NCBI GenBank assembly: GCA_965212075.1
Contig: OZ243043.1
Location: 682,001-746,000 of the forward strand
Source: CBDBUR01 sp965212075
GTDB taxonomy: Bacteria > Pseudomonadota > Alphaproteobacteria > JAPOUT01 > G958296285
Length of the DNA: 64,000 bases
Direction of reading: 5' to 3'
Each line of letters begins with the position of its first letter. Position 1 is the stretch's first letter. Shown piece by piece: positions 59,761 to 64,000 of the stretch. The notes beneath the pieces are model-generated. The model did no database searches, had not been told where the DNA came from, and worked only from the letters and a program-made list of their open reading frames with translations. The position numbers and the translations under genes were made by a program.

Positions 59761-61008
59761 ATGAGCACGGATCTTAAAAACAAAGTCTGCAAGGCGATTG
59801 ATGATCTGGCACCAGTTTTGCTGGCGGCCAGCCATGATATTCACCAGAATCCTGAACTGGCTTTTGAAGAGCAGCATGCCGCAGCTTTGCTCGCACGAGA
59901 GGTTGAAAATGCTGGTCTGCCAGTGCAGCGCGAAGCGTTCAGCCTGTCTACGGCCTATGCTTCGTCTTTTGGAGACGGCCAGCACGAAGTAGCGATCTTA
60001 TCGGAATATGATGCGCTGCCGGGGATTGGCCATGCATGCGGGCATAACGTCATCGCGACGGCAGGCTTGGGTGCGGCGCTCGCTCTGGCGAAGCTGGGCG
60101 CGCAACTGCCCGGACGGGTGCGTTATTTGGGTACCCCCGCCGAAGAGCAAGGCGGCGGCAAAGAATTGATGGCGCGCGCCGGCGCGTTTGACAAAGGTGT
60201 GATTGATAAAGTGGATATGGCGATGATGGTTCATCCAGCGGGCATTGACACGCGCACAGTGCCGTCGCTCTGCATCAGCGAAGTAGAATTGATCTATCAC
60301 GGCAAGACGGCTCATGCGGCGGCGATGCCGCATTTGGGCATCAATGCGCTGGACGGCGTGATCACCGCCTATCAGGCGGTTGCGCAATTGCGCCAGCATA
60401 TTCAAACCAATGAGCGCATTCACGGCATCATCACAGATGGCGGCGCGGCGCCGAACATCGTGCCGGGGCGCGCGGCGGCGGAGTTTTATATCCGCGCGGG
60501 CAAGGCCGAAGATCTGTTCAAACTGCGCGAGCGCGTCGTCGCCTGCTTTGAGGCGGGCGCGCAGTCAAGCGGCGCAAAGCTGGAATTGAACTGGGGCAAG
60601 GTGATCTATCTTGATGTCCGCCACAACCAGCCGCTCGCGCGCGCTTATGAAAAAAATGCCATCGCCTGTGGCCGCGCCATGTTTCCTGCGGAAAAACTGC
60701 CTGCGGCCTCGTTTATCAGCACCGATATGGGCAATGTGAGCTATCGGGTGCCGTCAATTCATCCTTTGATCGCGGTGGCGCCGCCGCATGTGTCTATTCA
60801 TAATCCGGAATTTACCCACTATGCGGCATCGCAAACCGGCGATCAGGCCGTGCTGGACGGTGCCAAAGCGATGGCCATGACCGCGCTTGACTTTTTCTCG
60901 GATGAAAAACTGCGCCAAGAGGTCAAAAAAGATTTTGAGCAGCAGACCCAAAATGCCGCGCAGATTCTCGACGACATCAAGAACCCCTGCCCCCATCATA
61001 ATCACTAA
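59761..61008 (+). CDS. M20-family amidohydrolase (IAA-amino acid hydrolase/AbgB-like)
   Basis: 415 residues from the ATG at 59761, GAGGTG five bases before; an ATG and GTG just upstream are possible. Metal-site elements are IGHACGHNVIATAG (His-Cys-Gly-His), TPAEEQGGGKELMARAG and MMVHPAG. The family cleaves amide bonds of N-acylated amino acids or aminobenzoyl-glutamate with two metal ions. The stop and the following bases are part of a perfect 16-bp duplication. Confidence 0.92.
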   Translation: MSTDLKNKVCKAIDDLAPVLLAASHDIHQNPELAFEEQHAAALLAREVENAGLPVQREAFSLSTAYASSFGDGQHEVAILSEYDALPGIGHACGHNVIATAGLGAALALAKLGAQLPGRVRYLGTPAEEQGGGKELMARAGAFDKGVIDKVDMAMMVHPAGIDTRTVPSLCISEVELIYHGKTAHAAAMPHLGINALDGVITAYQAVAQLRQHIQTNERIHGIITDGGAAPNIVPGRAAAEFYIRAGKAEDLFKLRERVVACFEAGAQSSGAKLELNWGKVIYLDVRHNQPLARAYEKNAIACGRAMFPAEKLPAASFISTDMGNVSYRVPSIHPLIAVAPPHVSIHNPEFTHYAASQTGDQAVLDGAKAMAMTALDFFSDEKLRQEVKKDFEQQTQNAAQILDDIKNPCPHHNH

Positions 61009-61029
61009 TTAGGATAATCACTAATTAGG
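60998..61029. repeat. Perfect 16-bp tandem duplication between two convergent genes
   Basis: ATAATCACTAATTAGG is present at 60998-61013 and again at 61014-61029. The first copy holds the TAA of the amidohydrolase, and the TTA within the second copy (61025-61027) provides, on the minus strand, the stop of the transporter gene. Confidence 0.95.
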
Positions 61030-62431
61030 GCATTGATTTTGCCATCTCACCCGCTTTCTCTGCCTTGTCTGCCTTGTCTATATGCCGCGCCTCGAGGATC
61101 TGCCGATTGGCTTCCTGCCTTTTCTGGTCAAGCGGATAGCTCCACATTAATATCATCGCGACTAAATTCATCAAAATCGGAAAGACGACATAGATCACCT
61201 TAATCTGGAATAAAATTTCGCTGTCATTTTCGCCGCCATGGACAAAGCCTGTCCAGCCGATCAAAGGGTAAATCAGCCCGATGGACATGGCCAAACCGAT
61301 TTTGGTGGTCATGGTCAGCATCGCATAGAACAACCCCATGCGCTCGGAGCCGGTCTGGATGCAGTCTTCGTCGCAGACATCGGCGGTCATCGAGCGCAGC
61401 AGAATCGCGCCCGCCCCCATATTCAACCCCAGCAGCGCCCATATAGCCAAAGCGGCAAGCACATTGCCCTCCGGCACAATAAAAATAGTCGGCAGAGTCA
61501 CAATCGTAAAAGCTGACGAAATCACCTGCGCGCGATGTTTGCCGAAATGTTTTGCAATTTTGACAAATATCGGCACTGAGGAAATCCCGACGAGGAAATA
61601 GCTGATCAGAAGCAAATTGGCGATGCCGCGCTCAAGCTTCAGCGTATCAACGATCAGAAAGAGAAACATGCTCGAGACAATGCCCAGACTCAAAGCCAGA
61701 GAGAAATCCGCGCCCAGCAAATGGCGCAGAGGCCGGTTGGTCCGAAAAACTTGGAGCGTCTCGCGCAGCGAGACATATTTGTGAACAAATTTCTGCTCCG
61801 GCACCCTTGCCGCCGCAATCAGAACCGTCAGCGGCAGCAGCAGGATGATGAACCAGCCCATAGAGCCAATCGCGGCTCTTTGAACCTCCTCTGCGGTGCC
61901 CTCGCCGACATATTGGATCAAAGCGGGCAGGCTCAAAGCCAAGATCATGCCGACAATGATAAAACCCTCGCGCGCGCCCTGCACAAGCGAGCGCTGGTGA
62001 TAATTCCCGCTCAGCTCAGAGCCCCATGACAAATGAGAAATGGTCAGCATCGTCCAGCCAATATAAAGGAACAACATCCAGCCAAGCAGATAGAGCCAGC
62101 CAACGCCCGCAGGCGGCAGAAAAACCATATAGGAGGCCAGCATGACGATCGGCACTGAGGCAATGATCCATGGCCGCCGCCGCCCCCATCTTGTCTGGAA
62201 GCGGTCGGCCGCCCAGCCCATGATCGGGTCGGTGAAGACATCCCAGAATCGAGTGAGCATAAAGACCAGCCCGACAAGGCCAATCGACAGGCCAACTGTG
62301 CCGCTATAAAAAGGCGGCAGGTGGACAATCAAGGGCAGACCGAGTGCTGCGATCGGCATGCCCGGCGACGCATAGGCGGCGATCCGCCCGATGCCTAACT
62401 TTTGATCCGATTTCTCTTCCCGCTGGCTCAT
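61025..62431 (-). CDS. GPH-family (glycoside/cation symporter, MFS) transporter
   Basis: 468 residues and about 12 hydrophobic helices. The motif of the MelB/GPH group is seen in RFWDVFTDPIMGWAADRFQTRWGRRRPWI (partial), with the Asp-rich first helix. Substrate is likely a sugar, glycoside or conjugate moved with H+ or Na+. It converges with the amidohydrolase. The C-terminal tail KADKAEKAG is encoded over a 9-bp duplication (61061-61078). Confidence 0.9.
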   Translation of the reverse strand: MSQREEKSDQKLGIGRIAAYASPGMPIAALGLPLIVHLPPFYSGTVGLSIGLVGLVFMLTRFWDVFTDPIMGWAADRFQTRWGRRRPWIIASVPIVMLASYMVFLPPAGVGWLYLLGWMLFLYIGWTMLTISHLSWGSELSGNYHQRSLVQGAREGFIIVGMILALSLPALIQYVGEGTAEEVQRAAIGSMGWFIILLLPLTVLIAAARVPEQKFVHKYVSLRETLQVFRTNRPLRHLLGADFSLALSLGIVSSMFLFLIVDTLKLERGIANLLLISYFLVGISSVPIFVKIAKHFGKHRAQVISSAFTIVTLPTIFIVPEGNVLAALAIWALLGLNMGAGAILLRSMTADVCDEDCIQTGSERMGLFYAMLTMTTKIGLAMSIGLIYPLIGWTGFVHGGENDSEILFQIKVIYVVFPILMNLVAMILMWSYPLDQKRQEANRQILEARHIDKADKAEKAGEMAKSMP

Positions 62432-62503
62432 TTATTCTCCCTTTTATCCCCCGATAAGGTAGATTATGGATATTCAAACTCAAGAGCAAGGCCTTATGCC
62501 ATT

Positions 62504-62770
62504 ATGTCATCTATGTCATCTGCCCGCAGTCAAAAAGCGCCGCCCCACTTTGTTAATGATGTCGGCGTGGAGGAAATCCGCATAGGAGTCAAAGCCTTCA
62601 AATGCATCGGCGCGTCGCCGCCGATGGATCACCCGCATATTTTTCTTGAAATGGGGCTGGCGAACGAAATCTTTTGCCCTTATTGCTCAACGAAATTTGT
62701 CTTTGACAAAAAGTTATCCGCAGGCGAAGCCGAGCCTCTTGAGGCAATCTACCAGCCGGATCTGTCGTAA
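62504..62770 (+). CDS. Zinc-finger domain protein (NDUFS6/zf-CHCC type)
   Basis: 88 residues from the ATG at 62504 (MSSMSSARSQ), though the ribosome site is weak; longer in-frame reading to 62402 overlaps the transporter start. The motif runs FKCIGASPPMDHPHIFLEM and FCPYCSTKFVF: a C-x8-10-H...C-x2-C pattern of the small zinc proteins related to complex I subunit NDUFS6. In alphaproteobacteria such proteins accompany complex I. Function here inferred only from the motif. Confidence 0.82.
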   Translation: MSSMSSARSQKAPPHFVNDVGVEEIRIGVKAFKCIGASPPMDHPHIFLEMGLANEIFCPYCSTKFVFDKKLSAGEAEPLEAIYQPDLS

Positions 62771-62776
62771 AAGCTT

Positions 62777-62865
62777 TGGTGCGGACGGCGGGAATTGAAC
62801 CCGCACTCGACTTGCGTCAAAACGGATTTTAAGTCCGTTGCGTCTACCTGTTCCGCCACGTCCGC
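62777..62865 (-). tRNA. trnL: tRNA-Leu (TAA anticodon)
   Basis: 89-base class II cloverleaf on the minus strand: acceptor GCGGACG/CGTCCGC, anticodon loop ACTTAAAAT (TAA), long variable arm, T-loop TTCAATT, discriminator A and encoded CCA. Confidence 0.97.
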
Positions 62866-62919
62866 GAATCCGACGCTGCGGAACATGCCGCTATTTTGCG
62901 GCTAGCAATTTGCAGCTGA

Positions 62920-63174
62920 TTATTTCAAGCCTTGCCAGATCGGCCAGCAGCGACCGCCGACTTTGCGCGCTAATGCAGCTTGAGCGGCTTTGGCATTGTT
63001 GCCTTGCGCGCTTTGCTCCGAATCACGCGCCCCCGTGCACCAGACATAAAACTGATGCGTGCCGGATTTTGACATTGCGGTAAATGAGGAATTAAGTCCT
63101 TTGGCCGCCTGTGCCGGTGCTACCGCAAAACCTGTAGCGATGATAAGCATGAAAGCAATTGCATATTTCATCAT
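62920..63174 (-). CDS. Small secreted protein, unknown
   Basis: 84 residues with GGAGGAC upstream. A signal peptide (YAIAFMLIIATGFAVAPAQA) gives a mature part of about 60 residues with two Cys (VWCTGARD and RCWPIWQ), likely a disulfide. No family recognised. A second ATG at 63171 is equally possible. Confidence 0.7.
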   Translation of the reverse strand: MMKYAIAFMLIIATGFAVAPAQAAKGLNSSFTAMSKSGTHQFYVWCTGARDSEQSAQGNNAKAAQAALARKVGGRCWPIWQGLK

Positions 63175-63252
63175 GAGTGTCCTCCAAAAAAAGCCCCTGA
63201 AATTGCTTAAACGATAGCCAAAAATTGCTCATAACGCAAGAAAAATTTCCAA

Positions 63253-64000
63253 CTATTCCTCTTCGGGCTGGGCACCGAGCTGCTGCATGAGCGCAATAAC
63301 CGCTTGGACGGCGGTTTTATGGGCATTGTGGGCGGTTTCCGGCGCGCGCAGAACGATTCGCAGGGTCGGGCGGCCATCGGCAAAACTCGGATAGCTGCCA
63401 ATTTTGATGTCCGGCGCATCATCTTGGATTTTTTGAAGCTTTTCGGCAATATCGCCCTCGCCCAGCTGGCCGCGCACCGTGCGGCTGATCCAGCGCGCGC
63501 CGCCGGTAATGCGATCGGCTAGCTGCTCGAGCATCGCCGCGCAGATGACCGGAACTCCGGCGAGAACGAACAGATTGCCAATCTCAAACCCCGGCGCGCC
63601 GCTGATCAGATTATCAATGAGGCGAACATTTTGCGGCATATCGGCCATGCGCAGACGCGCCTCACCGACCGGCTGGCCGGGGCGCTGGGCAGCATAGCGG
63701 CGTTCAATCGCGTGTGCGGCCTCTGGATTGCGCTCCAGCGGGCGGTCAAAAGCTTTCGCGACCGCCGCCGCGGTGATGTCATCATGGGTCGGCCCGATGC
63801 CGCCTGTGGTGAAAACATAGTCATAGCGATCGCATAAAGCGCGCACCGCCTTGATGATCTCGTCTTCTTTATCGGCGACAATGCGCGCCTCAGCGATTTC
63901 AACCCCTTTTTGAGCTAAAAAAATCGCGATTTGCCGGAGATTCACATCTTGCGTACGCCCTGAAAGCAATTCATCGCCGATCAGCAAAACAGCAGCATAT
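63253..64000 (-). CDS. CinA-like/molybdopterin-binding-domain protein, 5' end off the window
   Basis: About 249 residues are visible; the frame remains open through 64000, so the true start lies beyond the right edge (upstream residues read YAAV before LLIGDELLSG). The MoCF-binding fold is seen as GDELLSGRTQDVN, FTTGGIGPTHDDIT and ISGAPGFEIGNLFVLAGVP. The C-terminal nicotinamide-nucleotide amidase part of full CinA is absent, so this is the short COG1058 type, known as pyrophosphatase or molybdopterin-binding family. It could be tied to MoaA and the CoxL operon, but that is inference. Confidence 0.9.
   Translation of the reverse strand, partial: YAAVLLIGDELLSGRTQDVNLRQIAIFLAQKGVEIAEARIVADKEDEIIKAVRALCDRYDYVFTTGGIGPTHDDITAAAVAKAFDRPLERNPEAAHAIERRYAAQRPGQPVGEARLRMADMPQNVRLIDNLISGAPGFEIGNLFVLAGVPVICAAMLEQLADRITGGARWISRTVRGQLGEGDIAEKLQKIQDDAPDIKIGSYPSFADGRPTLRIVLRAPETAHNAHKTAVQAVIALMQQLGAQPEEE

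Noticed and set aside
63207..63449. 80-residue frame at the right end
   Set aside because: It lies in another frame within the CinA-like gene and lacks a ribosome site; it is a shadow.

Overview
This 64 kb window is a bacterial chromosome segment, most likely from an alphaproteobacterium. The grounds are the protein sequences and the gene order: tuf, tRNA-Trp, secE, nusG, rplKAJL, rpoBC, rpsL-rpsG-fusA, then S10-spc-alpha run together, with a Do-type protease gene after rplQ and a folE-hisI-patatin block facing a NifU-like-yidD block. The genus cannot be named from sequence alone. Gene density is high, with many 1-4 base start/stop overlaps.

Region 1 (1-32.9 kb, minus strand throughout) is a very long transcription and translation cluster. 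In the direction of transcription it runs tRNA-Tyr, tRNA-Gly, tuf, tRNA-Trp, secE, nusG, L11, L1, L10, L7/L12, rpoB, rpoC, S12, S7, EF-G, S10, L3, L4, L23, L2, S19, L22, S3, L16, L29, S17, L14, L24, L5, S14, S8, L6, L18, S5, L30, L15, SecY, Adk, S13, S11, RpoA, L17, a Do-like periplasmic protease, tgt and a partial cysD. A near-consensus promoter sits in the adk-rpsM gap. Oddities are an S12 with Gln at residue 88, a Tgt with no structural zinc ligands, and an L3 with a 15-bp tandem-repeat tail.

Region 2 (33-40 kb) is accessory DNA. An AT-rich single-polypeptide restriction-modification gene and an alpha/beta hydrolase gene separate tRNA-Thr(TGT) from tRNA-Tyr(GTA)-tRNA-Gly(TCC)-tuf, which are contiguous in the classical tRNA-tuf order. 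Beyond tRNA-Thr a divergent two-gene unit of unknown function encodes a four-helix membrane/coiled-coil protein and a secreted vWA-like protein.

Region 3 (40-45.3 kb, minus strand) is a four-gene oxidative operon: class II aldolase, an orphan CoxL-type molybdenum hydroxylase subunit with the AYRGAGR signature, an unrecognised protein with an ExxH helix, and a luciferase-like flavin monooxygenase. moaA for molybdenum cofactor lies divergently beside it.

Region 4 (45.3-64 kb) is mixed housekeeping and metabolism: moaA-nadK, NUDIX, CaiB-type CoA-transferase, an outer-membrane-like protein, cysS-NifU-like-yidD-thrS facing folE-hisI-patatin, enoyl-CoA hydratase, serine acetyltransferase, SDR, M20 amidohydrolase, GPH transporter, a small zinc-finger protein, tRNA-Leu, a small secreted protein and a 5'-truncated CinA-like molybdopterin-binding-domain gene. 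cysD at one edge and cysE/cysS elsewhere touch sulfur metabolism.

Across the window short perfect or near-perfect tandem duplications (9-18 bp) cluster at gene ends. Those inside reading frames are all multiples of three.
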